DNA from: Hemileia vastatrix | Taxonomy: Eukaryota > Basidiomycota > Pucciniomycetes > Pucciniales > Zaghouaniaceae | Reading direction: 5' to 3' | NCBI GenBank assembly: GCA_030280995.1 | Contig: JASXTE010000002.1 | Location: 16,932,683 to 16,996,682, forward strand | DNA length: 64,000 nt | In this document: piece after piece, positions 23,931 to 36,600 of the stretch | Layout of the letters: each line of letters begins with the position of its first letter | Position numbering within the stretch: position 1 is the first letter of the stretch | Notes under the pieces: model-generated | The model's database searches: none | What the model saw: the letters and a program-made list of their open reading frames with translations, nothing else | What the model was told of the DNA's origin: nothing | Position numbers and translations under genes: made by a program

Positions 23931-26596
23931 AACTTTATAATTACACCTATCACAGTTCCAGCTATCATTTCTGGTGAAAATGTTAATATAGTATTGGACA
24001 CAGAAGCTGCTGGTTCTGTTGTTCCTACTAATACATTACAAAAAATTGATAGTTAATATAAGGCTAAGCTTGAGCCCCTTCAAAGTAAAAATTGGAGAGG
24101 TTTTGGATCAGTACTACACCCCATTGGTAGATAAAAAGTTGCTTTTTTCCTTAGAAATCAACATGGTTATGTAAGAGTAACTTGTGACTTTGTAGTAATG
24201 GATAATACTAACTGTAGTAACTGTTTTATCATTGGAAATGATATTCTGACTAATTTTGATGTTAAATTAGACCCTGCTAATAATAAATTTACAATTGGAA
24301 TGAATGGTAAAAGGAAATTTAAAATGAATTTTTTTAATTCAGTCTTACACATTGAGTCAGTAACAAATATTCTGTGCAAAGGAAGAGAATCCAATGAGAT
24401 GGAACTTCTGGAAACAGAAATTTCTAAAGCATCATTTGGCACTCAGATAATTGAAGCTGAGAAAAATAATATTTTGGACTTAATGAAAGCATTTCCAATG
24501 TCTTTTGCACATGGTACAAATGAACTTGGCCTTGTAAAAGATCATGAGATGAAAATTAGTTTAACCTGTGATATGGATAATATTCCTGCTAGTCTTAAAA
24601 AGAAACCATACTCTGCTTCACCAATAAAGAGGAAAGACATAGAGGATAATATTAGGATGTTATTAAAAATGAACATTCTTGAGAAGGTTCAAACTACACC
24701 AAAATATTGTGTAATATCACTAGTGCTAATTTCTTATGAACAAGATAAAGCAAGACTGTGCAGTGATTATAGAGCATTAAATATATTTACAGTAGATGAT
24801 AATTATCCCTTGCCAAGAATTTCCTCTATACATGCTACCCTTAGAGTTGCTAAATATATAAGTTGCCTAGATGGAAATAAAGGGTACCATCAAATTCCTG
24901 TTGAAAAGAATTCACAGAACTTTTTGTTGATAACAACACACATGGGAATTTATAAGTATGTCAGAATGCCATTTGTACCAAAAAATGCTCCATAAGTATT
25001 TCAGAAGTTAATGGATATAACATTCCATAATGAAATGATTGAGGGATGGTTAATGGTATAAATTCATGACATCATAGTGTTCTCAAAGACATATGATGAA
25101 CATTTAATCCATTTAAAGAAGGTATTTCAAAAAATTGATGAAATAAAAATGACCCTTGCATTGAAAAAATGTAAATTTTGGTTTGAGTCTTTAAAAGTGC
25201 TTGGTCATATTGTATCTGGCTTAAAAATATGTGTAGACCAAAATAAGGTGGCTGCAATCAAGAATATTAGCATTCCTCAAAATGTAAAAGATGTACAATC
25301 TTTTCTTGGTATGTGTGGTTATTACAGAAAATATTTAAAAAACTACTAATTAATTGCTGCACCATTGAACACACTGATAAAGAAATCAGAAACATTCATT
25401 TGGAATAATGAAAGGCAACAGGCTTTTGATAAGTTGAAAGAATGTTTGATGACAGCTCCTATCTTGGGATTACCAGATTTCCAATTTCCTTTTGTATTGT
25501 ATACAGATGCAAGCTTTATTGGTCTGGCTTCTGCTTTGCATCAAAAACAACTTATCAAAGGAAAAATTTCAGGAGTAGTAATTTGCTATATTTCACGTAC
25601 TATAAGAAGTAGTGAATTTAAATATGGTGCTACTCAACTTGAATGTTTGGCAGTATTATGGGCTCTTGAAAAGCTACATTATTACCTTGAAGACCAAAAA
25701 TTTGAGTTAATAACTGACTGTAGTGCAGTTAAGTCACTATTAAAAATTAAAACTCCTAATAGACACATGTTTAGATGGCAATTAGCTGTACAAGAATACA
25801 GAGGAAGGATGACTATTACACATAGAGCAGGAACCTTACACTCTAATGTAGATTTGTTATCTAGATTACCTCTGCCTAATAATGATGATAATCCTGCTTA
25901 TCTTCCTGAGTCAGAGATTATTAACATTTATTGCATTTATATTGTAGATCTTGAGGATGAATTTATGAAATCAATTCTTGACATGTATGCTTCAGATCCT
26001 GACTTGAGTAAACTCACTACAATATTAAATGATCCATCTAATGCTTCAATGAATGTTTTAATAAAAAAAATTACCAAATAAGTATAAAGAGGCATTAGAA
26101 AAAAGAAAATTTTACATCGAGGATGGTTTTATATATTGCAGGAAAAAGTTAATTAATGTAATTTTAATTTCACCTTCAATGAAGCAGTTAATGTTAAGTA
26201 CATTTCATGATGATATTTTATCAGGTCATTTTGACTACCATAAAACATCAACCGAAGTAAAAAACACAGCTTGGTGGATTAACATGTCTGAGGATGTTAA
26301 AAAATATGTTGAGACATGTGATTCTTGTCAAAAATCTAAAAGATTAACAGGCAAAAGAGCGGGTTTATTACAACAAATTGAGAAGTTAAAAGCTCCATCG
26401 GAAATAATTAACATGGAAATTGTAACAGGTTTTCCAATAGCAGGGCATAAGAGTTATAACTCCTGCTGGGTAATTGTAGATAGATTTAGAAATATGTGTA
26501 AATTTATTCCTACCCACAAAGAGGTTTCTGCAAAGGACTTAGCTTTTTTATGGTGGACACAAATGTTAAATATAGCAGATTTTCCCAAAGCAATAG
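23931..26596 (+). pseudogene. retroelement 2 pol, 5' part (protease to mid-integrase), broken
   Basis: The protease active site reads LDTEA instead of DTGA (about 23995-24010). A 265-codon open stretch (24198-24995) carries the RT fingers and palm, including LCSDYRALN and SCLDGNKGYHQIP. The YxDD region is lost: a stop replaces Tyr, followed by IHDIIVFSKT near 25060. RNase H is almost intact (25365-26081) with YTDASF, LECLAVLWALEKL, TDCSA and HRAG. The integrase (26179-26596) has CDSCQKSK and VDRFRNMCKF and stops at PKAIV, where element 3 inserted. This is the least damaged RNase H of the three elements. Confidence 0.85.
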
Positions 26597-27871
26597 TGTA
26601 AGCCAAACATCTAGAAGAAGAAGAAAAGGAAGAAAGAAATAAAAGGAGACTTTAATAAGGGATGAGAGATAGTAATTTATAATAAATGAGAATTTAAATT
26701 TTAACTAAAATAAGAGAGAGAAATAAATGAATTCTACGACATTTGCCTGAGTAGAGACACAAGGGGAGGTTTAGTTTAAATATAATAATAATTATTTTTA
26801 ATAAAATCTATCTCAGTGTGCAGTAAACAATTATATTTATTAATAAACTTACTGCAACCTTAGAATAATTATTTACCTTTAAATTTGAATTATAACACTA
26901 ATAAAAACAAAGTAAACGTATTATATTTTAAAAATATGTAAAAAAATTGAGTGTAATAAGTGATGGGCTAAAGGGGATTATCCAAGGCCCTTTTATAGAC
27001 CAGGGGACCTCTGAAGCGCCACAAATCAGTATATACAAAATAGTAATAAGCTAAAACATGAATATAAAAGAATAGAAATGAAACATAGATATTAAGAGAA
27101 AAACATGAAACAATTAGCTAAACCCAAGAATAAGTAACTAATTTTCCCACCATAAGTTCCCAAACCAGCTAATTAAAATAGTAGTAACTAAGTAAGCTTA
27201 AAAAATAAGAACTGTAAGAAAATGAATCCAAAACAGACATTACATTAGGATGTAAAGGGTTTAATTAGAATTATTTTTATGCAAAAATGCATGTAATCAA
27301 TTCAATCCAGTATAGAGAAATTTTAATTAATTGTTTTAACTATGTAATTTATTAAATAGTTAGTTTAAATGAAACCTATATTTAATTTAATGATATTTCT
27401 AATTTAAAGTGATAAATTTAATATCATATTATTAAATAAGGGTTATAATTTATTTAATAATTTTACTGAAACAATTAGGGGTCGAAAAAGTGCCCAATAT
27501 TATTGTTTAATAATGTATGAAAAGTTAAATTTAATATATAAATTTAATTAGTTAATTTAATTACATTATAAGTCAATTTTACACTTATAGTTATATCTAT
27601 AATTAACTAATTATAAATTATTATATATTAAATACATAAAAAATGCGCCATAATTTATAGAATGTATATTATGCTTAATTTAAATGTATAAATAATTTAT
27701 ATTATAATAAAGTTAATATAATATTTATATATATTTAATAAAATAATTATATCATTTCATTATGCAATATAAGATTGATTCATATACATAATCAGCAAAT
27801 TTTTACATCCTCTTTAAGTTACAGTAAATTAACATAAAGTTTACTGGCCTCCTGCTATAGCCTGGCTGACA
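26597..27871 (-). repeat. retroelement 3 3' LTR (1,275 bp)
   Basis: On the plus strand it begins TGTAAGCCAAACATC and ends CTGGCTGACA. It has the same length as the partner LTR at 34694-35968 and differs from it by scattered substitutions and small compensating indels. The TATA block lies at about 26982-27000 (reverse complement GTCTATAAAAGGGCCTTGG). Confidence 0.93.
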
Positions 27872-27903
27872 CTCCCTCACTCTAAAAAAACAATAAAAAA
27901 ATG

Positions 27904-30900
27904 CTAATATTTTTCCTTTTTGTACTTCTTTAACATAGTAGGAAGATTTGAAATATCCTTGCCAGGTATCCATGCATCATGTTAAGATGATTTGTTCTTA
28001 TATCTCAATAAATATTCAGTACCTCTTCAGAAGTGATAATTCTATCATTGAGAATTTTTTCAATTTCTGCAGTTTCTGTGACCTGCTGAGGATTTTCCTT
28101 AGATCTTCCCCTTCTTTTAGGAAAGAATTCACTGTTGGAAGTATAATGCTTAAGCAAAGATATGAGAAAAACAGGATTTTTCTTTTCATATGGAGAATAC
28201 AATACAACTTCTACTGCATTATCTTCAACCATTCTTTTAACAACAAATGGTCCTACAAATAGATCTTTTAATTTGTTGTTACCTTGTAAATTGAAACGGA
28301 CAGTAGATATCAACACTTCATCACCCTTGTTAAATGTGTATTCTTTATGGGACTTATCCCGTCTTTTCTTTTCATATTCAAATGGTTTATCAATACAGCT
28401 TTGAGCATGTTTTTTGCATAGCTGTTGCATTTGCACAAACGATTTTACACCAGTGTGTAGTTCCAACTTAGGTACTTTATTATTGTGAATTTGAGCAGGA
28501 GTATTTGGGACATAACCTAACCAAATCTCAAAAGGCTTTTTCTCAGTGACAGAATGAACAGTGCTATTATATGCAAATTCAAGACCAGGAAATAGAGTGA
28601 CCCAGTCATGAGTAAATATGTCATTGTCTTTATATTCTAATCCAAAGCACAATACCTTCTAATCATATCTTCCAGAGTTTGAATCATTCTTTAAGCTAGA
28701 CCATCAGTCTGAGGATGGTGAGCTGTAGACAACTTTAATTCACAGCCACAAATGTCCATCAAAGAGGTCTAAAACTTAGATGTAAATTTTGGATCTCTAA
28801 AAGAGATAATGGCTTTTGAAAATCCAATAATATTGAACATGTAATTCTACCATAAGAAAGCTAACTCCTTTGTGGATACATCTTTGTGGGTGGGAATAAA
28901 TTTGCACATTTTTGTGAATCTATCCACTATTAACCAACAAGAGTTATAACTGTCTTTACCTGCTACAGGGAGAACAGTGACAAATTCCATTTTGATGATT
29001 TGCCAAGGAGAATCAGGTACTTCAATATGTTATAATAACCCTGCTCTTTTACCTGTCAGACTTTTAGATTTCTGGCAGGAGTCACAAGATTCAACATATA
29101 ATTTTGTATCTTCAGACATATTAGCCCACCAAGCAGTGTTTTTGATCCTAATTAATGTCTTTTAAAGGTCAAAATGACCAGCTAATATTTCATCATGAAT
29201 AAGTTTTAAGATAGTTTCTTTCATAGAAGGAGGAATTACAATTACATTAGTAAGCTTTCTTCTATAATATATATAACCATCTTCAATAGAAAAACTTCCT
29301 TTAAGCAAAGAATTTTGATACTTTGCAGGAAGAATTTTAATCAATGCTTGAATTGAAGCATTTTTAGGATCATTTAAGATAGTAACTAATTTATTTAAAT
29401 CAGAATCTTTATCATATGAATCCAGAATTAATTGTAATAAATCTTCTTCCATATCAACTATAAATATACCATGGATATGAACAGTATCATCTTCAGGTAC
29501 ATAAGCAGGATTGTAGTCATTATTTAACAGAGGAAATCTTGACAGCATATCAACATTGGAGTGAACATTTCCAGCCCTATGGATAATTTTCATTCTTCCT
29601 CTGTATTCTTGAACAGCAAGTTTCCACCTGAACGTATGTCTATTAGGTGTTTTCAGGTTTAAGAGGGAGTTAAAAGCACTACAGTCAGTTACCAATTCAA
29701 ACTTTTGGTCATCTAGGTAGTAATGAAGCTTCTCAAGGGCCCAAACAAGTTCTAAGCACCCTAATTTAGTGGCGCCATATTTCAATTCACTATTTCTCAT
29801 GGTTTGTGAAATAAAAAAAATTACAACCTCTGAGGATTTACCATTAATAATTTGTTTCTGGTGAAGGACAGCACCCAGACCAACAAAGCTAGCATTTGTA
29901 TACAGGACAAAGGCTTGTTAAAATCTGGAATAGCTAAGATAGGAGCTGTCATTAAACAACATTTTAATGCATCAAAAGCTTTTTGACAGTCAGTATTCCA
30001 GATTAGTGCAACATCTTTCCTAGTTAGTTTGGTAAGAGGCAAAGCTATGACCTGAAAATTTTTAATATACTGTCTATAATAGCCACACATACCCAAAAAA
30101 CTTTGGATTTCTCTTACAGAAGTTGGTGCCTTTACATTTTGAATTGCAGCAACTTTGTTGTGGTCTACACAAATTTGTAGACCTGACACAACATGGCCAA
30201 GGACTTTTAAAGATTGAAAGCAAAATTTACACATTTATAAGGACAAGGTCATATTGATTTCATCCATTTTTTGAAAAACTCTATGTAAATGAATCATATG
30301 CTCATCAAAAGTTTTAGAAAAAACTATGACATCATCAATATACACCATAAGCCATCCTTCAATTATTTTCTGATGGAAACTGTTATCCATGACTTTTCGG
30401 AAAACTGAAGGTGCATTTTTAGGGCCAAATGGCATTCTAACATACTTATATATTCCCATATGAGTAGAAATAAACAAAAAATTTGGAGAATTTTTCTCAA
30501 CTGGAACATGATGATACCCTTTATTACCATCCAGACAACTAATAAATTTTGCACCTTGCAAGGTAGAATGTTTTGAATTAATTCTGGATAAAGGATAAAT
30601 ATCATCAACAGTATAAGTGTTTAATGTTCTGTAACCTCCACATAATCTAGCCTTATCCTTTTCATAAGAAATCAAGACTGGGGAGATGACACAATATTTG
30701 GGGGTGACATCCACCTTCTCAATGACATTCATTTTCAATAATGTGGAAATATTATCTTCAATATCCTTTTTTTTGTTGGAGAAGCATGATATGATTTTTT
30801 CTTAATACTAGGAGGAATATCACTCAAGTTACAGGACAAGGTAATTTTCATTTCTTCCTGAACACTTCCTAAGACATGAGAGCCATGAGCAAAAGCCATA

Positions 30901-31580
30901 GGGAAGGAGTTAATTAAGGAAACTATAGAATCCTTTTGTTCACCAGTTAACTGATCACCAAAAGATGCAGTATTTATTTCATTTAATAAGTCATCCATTT
31001 CAATTTTTGGTCTGCCCTTACACTGGATCAGTGAGTTACAAGACTTTAACAGATGCCCAGAAGGTTTTCTAGGGGAGGAAATTTTGAATTTTCTTTTGCC
31101 ATTCAATCCAAAGGTGAAGCAATTATTTACTGGCTCCAATTTCAGACCAAAAATGGTTTAAATATCATTACCAATAATAAACCAATTGCTTAAATTATCA
31201 TTTTTCATGACAACAAATTCACAAATAGCTCTGACAAAACCACTATTTTATTTAAAGAATACAGAGGTTTTGTATTTGCCAATGGGACACAAGGTAGAAC
31301 CATACCCTCTCCATTTTTCAGAAGTCATAGGTAACAATTTATACAAATAATCCTTATCTACTGAAGATAAGGCTCTTTCAGACACTACACTTCCTACAGC
31401 ACCAGAGTCAAGAACTACATCAACATTTTTACCATTAATGATAACAGGTGCCTTTGAAGGAGATATGGCTATAGAATTGTTAGTAATATCTTTAATTATT
31501 TCAGCATTTTCCACTGAAGATAAATCTAATATACATTCTTCAGATATATTATCTAAATAATGGACATCCTGTTCCAACAT
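27904..31580 (-). pseudogene. retroelement 3 pol (protease, RT, RNase H, integrase), broken
   Basis: Right to left: protease with VVLDSGAVGSVVS (31248-31580), linker (30735-31139), then RT with SCLDGNKGYHHVP and an intact catalytic MVYIDDVIVFSKT (about 30325-30350), within 30235-30738. RT continues at 29821-30234 with GMCGYYRQYIKNF. RNase H follows, with the catalytic Glu region changed to KLGCLELVWALEKL (Glu to Gly). The integrase reads CDSCQKSK and VDRFTKMCKF, but its second catalytic motif is SFRDP rather than SDRDP, and the catalytic Glu codon is TAA (28691-28693 on the plus strand). The C-terminal segment (28005-28652) ends in LISLLKHYTSN. Four or more frame changes are present. Confidence 0.87.
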
Positions 31581-33984
31581 TAAAACATCTTTAACAGATT
31601 CATTGTCATAGGAGATATTACTTTCACAGTCACTAGAAGAATTATTGATATCAATTTAAGCTTCATCAGTGTCTTCATTTTGTTCAACAAGATTAATTTT
31701 CTTGTCACAAACATAACCCTTTTGCCATGATTTGTTACATTACTAACAAGTATTTGTTGCATATTTTTTAGGTGCAAATTGGGCAGAGGGTTTACCAGGT
31801 GTTTCTGGGGGCTTTGTAGAGGTTTTATTTTGATCATGATAAGATCTTCCAAGGTAATTCTCTGGTTCATATCTATGGTTGAGCAGTACATCATTACAGA
31901 TATTAATGAAAGAAGAATGTTCCCTCACATGCTCATTTCTAGCTACAATTAAATCTCTAAGAGAATTTGGTAATTTATACAAGATTTTATCTCCAAATAT
32001 CATAATCCATCTTTGGATCAATTGCTCTCAAGATTTTTGGTACTTTCATAAGAAAAACAATGGGTTTTTCAACAGAGGAGGATACATATTTAGTATTCTC
32101 ATACAGTCTTTTCTGAGCCAACCTGAATTTTGAACCACCAAACTGATTCTCAATCAAGGATTTCCAATCATTCCATGTATAATGGCTGTCATCTAATAGA
32201 ACAGATTCATACCACATCAAGGCTACATTGTAAAATAAAGAAATTATCTTAGAAACAATTTCATCATCAGGTAGTTTATAAGATCTCTTTAAATTATCAA
32301 TTCATTGGATAAAGTGTTGCCAATCAGATTAAGAATCACCATCAAAGGTAGGATATTGGTCCAATTTGGCCAATTTTCTGAATACTGGGATGGTCCACTC
32401 TTTGGGTTGAATTATTTATCATTAATAATTTCTGAATTTTAGCCAGGTGTTCAGAAATTTCATTATTTACAGAAACAGCTGGTACATGACCATCACAAGA
32501 TTTTTTGCTAGTAGAAAAAGATTTTACAAGCTCATTGTCAGTTTTTTTAATGGCTGAAATATGGGGAAGAAAAGAGGAGCTCTGTTCAGGTTCTATTCAC
32601 TTATTTTTATGCAGCTTATGGGAAGCATTCTCATTTATACCATAATTATTGATGGCTAAGGTTGAAATATTTTCCTGCATGTCAGACACATAGTTTCTTA
32701 TCCTTGGAATTTCAGACATTTGGTCATTTACTTTTGCAAGGGATAAAACATTTCTGTCCTCAGAAACTGTGTGTTTGGCACTTAGTGCATGGAAATCATT
32801 TTTATAGCTTTTTAAACTCATTCTTTAGAGATATATTTTCACCATTTAATGAATAATTTTCTTCAATAGGGGGTTTCAATTCACTAAAAGTTTTATACAG
32901 ATTTATATTCCTATCTGAGATAGATCTATGGTCACTCCTTATTAGTTTTTGTTGGCTAAGAAAAATATTCAAGGCTTCTTTAATTTTAAATAAGCTGTAA
33001 CTTGTACAGAAGAACTTACTTTAAAATGCAAGTGCAAATTACTTAATCTACCACTCTCATGTATTAACACATCTCTTAAATGTTTGTCTTTTACAACATT
33101 AAAATCAAGGGTATCTTTCAATATTTCTTCAGAAGGTTTCTCAATTAAAGTATAGACTTCAGGGAAACAGAATCATTCTTAATTGCAAGAGAAGGATTAA
33201 TTAAAGAAGTAGAAGTCAAATGTAAAGGTTCATCAAATAATATTTTTCTAATTACATCATTGGTGCTACTCATTAAAGAAATTGTCTTTTTAAGGGTTTA
33301 ACCGTTCTTCACCAGGATTCACAATATTACCTGAAGAAGATATGTTATTATACATACTAACATGTTTATCAAAAAAATTACTCACCATGGCAAGTGAGGA
33401 AACTTCCCCTGTGCCTTCTTTCTTCTGCCTCCCTGATAAGGATGGGACTGAGGAGATGGATGGTAGGTTGGTGTCCTGGATGGGCCAGGTGTTGAGCTAT
33501 TGGTAGCTGAAAATTCTGTTGGTAATGGATCATCAAGTGATCCCATTTCCATTTCTCCACCTCCAGAGTGCTTTGATTTTGCGTGAAGGAGCTGGGTACC
33601 TGATTGGGCTGAGGTTGAGGCTGAGGCTGGGAGGCTGGGAAATGAGGAGTTTGAGCCTGTTTGGGATTTAACAATTCCTGCATTTGCTGCCAGAGTGTGT
33701 CTACTCTTGCCTTGTACTTCATACTTTCGGCTCTCAGTTCTTTGATGTGACTGGACAGGTTGTTTACTTGTTGAGTCAGTGGTATCTTATTTATTTTTAT
33801 ACCTTTGAGTTGATTTTCCTGATTTATCAGAGGTTTTTGGTGAGGGGGGTTTGCCACTTCTCCTGCCATTCCTACGTCCTGAAGGTTTTTTGTCAGCTGA
33901 ATAATTTTTGTAAGTTAATTAAGAAGAACCTACAGATTCAGTGTCACCATCCACTTCAATCTCATCCACATGTAAGTTATCCAT
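31581..33984 (-). pseudogene. retroelement 3 gag, broken
   Basis: Gag begins at the ATG complementary to 33982-33984 (MDNLHVDEIEVDGDTES). The N-terminal domain (33378-33869) parallels element 1, with VDTLWQQMQELL and VEKWKWDHLM. Helical segments lie at about 32597-32821. The capsid has ENQFGGSKFRLAQKRLYE (31987-32220) and continues in another frame (31743-32021). A degraded zinc-knuckle region lies near 31700-31745. At least four frame breaks are present. Collinearity with element 1 across the whole gag identifies the two as close relatives. Confidence 0.77.
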
Positions 33985-34693
33985 GCTGTTAGCAAAAATA
34001 CTGGACATTGAAAGTGTGAACAAAGAATTAAAATTATTTTAATGATTCAAATTATTATTTTCAAAATAAAAATAAATGATTTAATTTTAAAAAAAAACAA
34101 AAAATTTAAATTTTTATTCAAAAATTAATTAATTAACAATAAATTTAATACAAATATTTGTAAATTAAATTGTTTATTAAGAAATAACAATAATTCTAAT
34201 GGGACCAACCAACAAAGGTTTTTATAAGTCAACCAAAATAATACCAAAAATAATAAATTAGCAAATTGGGACTAAGTACTAAGTACTATTATGGTCAACC
34301 CATAAATCAAAAATATTTTAATAAAATTAATTTAAAAATTTCTTAAAAATTAATGATCCTCTAGGACTAAGAGTATTACTCTATTATGGTCAACTAGGAA
34401 TAAAAAAAAAATTAAACACTTACACTCAGTGAATCAAAAATTAGGCCACAATCACTGTTATTTTAAAAAAATTTAATAATATAAGTGAGATGTGCAAAGG
34501 TTAACTTACTATAGTGATTGAGAAATTACTTCAAAATTATATATTATTAAATCTAATATAAACCTAAAAGGTTGAACCCAAGTTTGAAATATGGTCGTGG
34601 CAAAAAATATCCTTTTTGGCTTGGGTGGTCCGTGCGCAATGTCATTTGTTGCAAGGTGGCGTATTTTTGTCTTCATTTGGAAAGGCCTTCAAG
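33985..34693 (-). other. retroelement 3 leader
   Basis: This AT-rich, non-coding stretch lies between the 5' LTR and gag. It begins (minus strand) CTTGAAGGCCTTTCC, the conserved post-LTR block, and is collinear with 9190-9899. Confidence 0.6.
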
Positions 34694-35968
34694 TGTAAGC
34701 CAGACGTCTAGAAGAAGAAGAAAAGGAAGAAAGAAATAAAAGGAGACTTGAATAAGGGATGAGAGATAGTAATTTATAATAAATGAGAATTTAAATTTTA
34801 ATTAAAATAAGAGAGAGAAATAAAGAAATGCAACAACAATTTCCTGAGTAGAGACACAACAGGGGGGTTTAGTTTAAATATAATAATAATTATTTTTAAT
34901 AAATTCTATCTCAGTGCGCGTACACAATTATATTTATTAATAAACTTACTACAACCTTAGAATAATTATTTACCTTTAAATTTGAATTATAGCACTAATA
35001 AAAACAAAGTAAACGTATTATATTTTAAAAATATGTAAAAAAGTTGAGTGTAATAAGTGATGGGCTAAAGGGGATTATCCAAGGCCCTTTTATAGACCAG
35101 GGGACCTCTGAAGCGCCACAAATCAGTATATACAAAATATTAATAAGCTAAAACATGAATATAAAAGAATAGAAATGAAACATAGATATTAAGAGAAAAA
35201 CATGAAACAATTAGCTAAACCCAAGAACAAGTAACTAATTTTCCCACCATAAGTTCCCAAACCAGTTAATTAAAATAGTAGTAACTAAGTAAGCTTGAAA
35301 CATAAGAACTGTGAGAAAAGGAATCCAAAACAGACATTACAGTAGGATGTAAAGGGTTTAATTAAAATTTTTTTCCTGCTAAAATCCATGTAATCAATTC
35401 AATCCAGTATAGAGCAATTCTATTTAATTGTTTTAACTACGTAATTAATTTAATTGTTAGTTTAAATGAAACATATAGCTAATTTAATGATATTTCTAAT
35501 TTAAAGTGATAATTTTAATACCATATTATTAAATAAGTGTTATTTTATATTTAATAATTTTACTCACACAATTAAGAGTCAAAAAAGCGCCCAATATTAT
35601 TGTTTAATAATATATGAAAAGTTTTATTTAATATATAAATTTAATTAATTAATTTAATTACATTATAAGTCAATTTTACACTTATAGTTATATTTATAAT
35701 TAATTAATTATAAATTTTTATATATTAAATACATAAAAAATGCGCCATAATTTATAGAATATATATTATGCTTAATTTAAATGTATATATAATTTATATT
35801 ATAATAAAGTTAAGATAATATTTATGTATATTTAATAAAATAATTATATCATTTCATTATTCAATATAAGATTGATTTATATACATAATAAGCAAATTTT
35901 TACGCCCTCTTTTAGTTACATTAAAATAAAATAAAATTTACTGGGATCCTGGTATGGCCTGGCTGACA
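34694..35968 (-). repeat. retroelement 3 5' LTR (1,275 bp)
   Basis: On the plus strand it begins TGTAAGCCAGACGTC and ends TGGCTGACA. The TATA block lies at 35079-35097 (reverse complement). The AATAG target duplication follows at 35969-35973. Confidence 0.93.
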
Positions 35969-36560
35969 AATAGTCTCAGACATAGATCCTAAAATTACTT
36001 CTGAGTTCTGGACATCACTTATAGATGTTTCAGGGTGTCAATTAAAATTTTCTACAGCACATCATCCATAAACTGATGGGCTATCAGAAAGAATAATACA
36101 AACTTTAGAAAATATGATAAGAAGATATTGTGCTTTTGGTCTTAACTTTAAAGACAATGACAAATTCACGCATGATTGGGTAACCCTTATCCCAGGTTTA
36201 GAATTTGCATATAATAGTACAGTACATTCTGTCACTGGCAAAAAGCCATTTGAGTTATGGTTGGGTTATGTACCTAATACCCCTGCTAAAACTCTTAAAA
36301 AATTACCTAGATTGGATATCCATCCAGGTACTAAGTCTTTTCTTCAGATGCAAGAATTATGCAGAAAACATTCTCAAGAATGTATAAATAAGGCATTTGA
36401 GTATGCGAAGAAAAGATGGGATAAAGCCCATAAAAAACAAATGTTCAAAGAGGGTGATGAAGTCCTTGTTTCAACACTACATTTCAATTTAAATGGTAAT
36501 GTTAAATTGAAGTATCCATTCATTGGACCATTTGTAGTTAAAAAGATGGTTGGTAATAAT
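35969..36560 (+). pseudogene. retroelement 2 pol, 3' part (integrase core to C-terminal), truncated
   Basis: The frame resumes exactly after element 3 (AIV, then SDIDPKITSEFW). The second catalytic Asp (SDIDP) and the catalytic Glu (GLSERIIQTLE, near 36085) are preserved, although one stop replaces Gln in HHPQTDG. An open stretch continues through FAYNSTVHSVTGKKPFELW to GPFVVKKMVGNN and then ends abruptly at about 36560. There, elements 1 and 3 continue with AVEVVLYSPY. The abrupt loss of similarity marks the left junction of the sequence that follows. Confidence 0.88.
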
Positions 36561-36578
36561 CACCACAGAAAATTTGGG

Positions 36579-36600
36579 GGGGTATTGCTAGCAATACCCC
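36579..36600. repeat. perfect 22-bp palindrome at the left junction
   Basis: GGGGTATTGCT is followed directly by its own reverse complement, 18 bp inside the breakpoint with element 2. It resembles in kind the hairpins at 56.9-57.75 kb. It could be a transposase-binding or cleavage-site structure. Confidence 0.85.

Larger units (their letters stand above)
19962..26596 (+). mobile_element. retroelement 2, left part: Ty3/gypsy element interrupted by element 3
   Basis: A 5' LTR (19962-21135) is followed by leader, gag, protease, RT, RNase H and most of the integrase. The element is interrupted at 26596 by retroelement 3 and resumes at 35969. The junction sequence AATAG is duplicated, and skipping the insert restores a continuous integrase reading. 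It is related to elements 1 and 3 but diverged along the whole coding region. It landed in the minus-strand gypsy fragment at 18335-19961. Confidence 0.88.
26597..35968 (-). mobile_element. retroelement 3: complete Ty3/gypsy element nested in element 2
   Basis: Two collinear 1,275-bp LTRs (26597-27871 and 34694-35968) start TGTAAGCC and end GGCTGACA on the plus strand, so TG...CA termini are intact. The direct repeat AATAG flanks the element (26592-26596 and 35969-35973). Coding runs right to left as gag, protease, RT, RNase H and integrase. Stops and frameshifts are numerous, but fewer than in element 1. The nesting order shows that it inserted after element 2. Confidence 0.95.
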
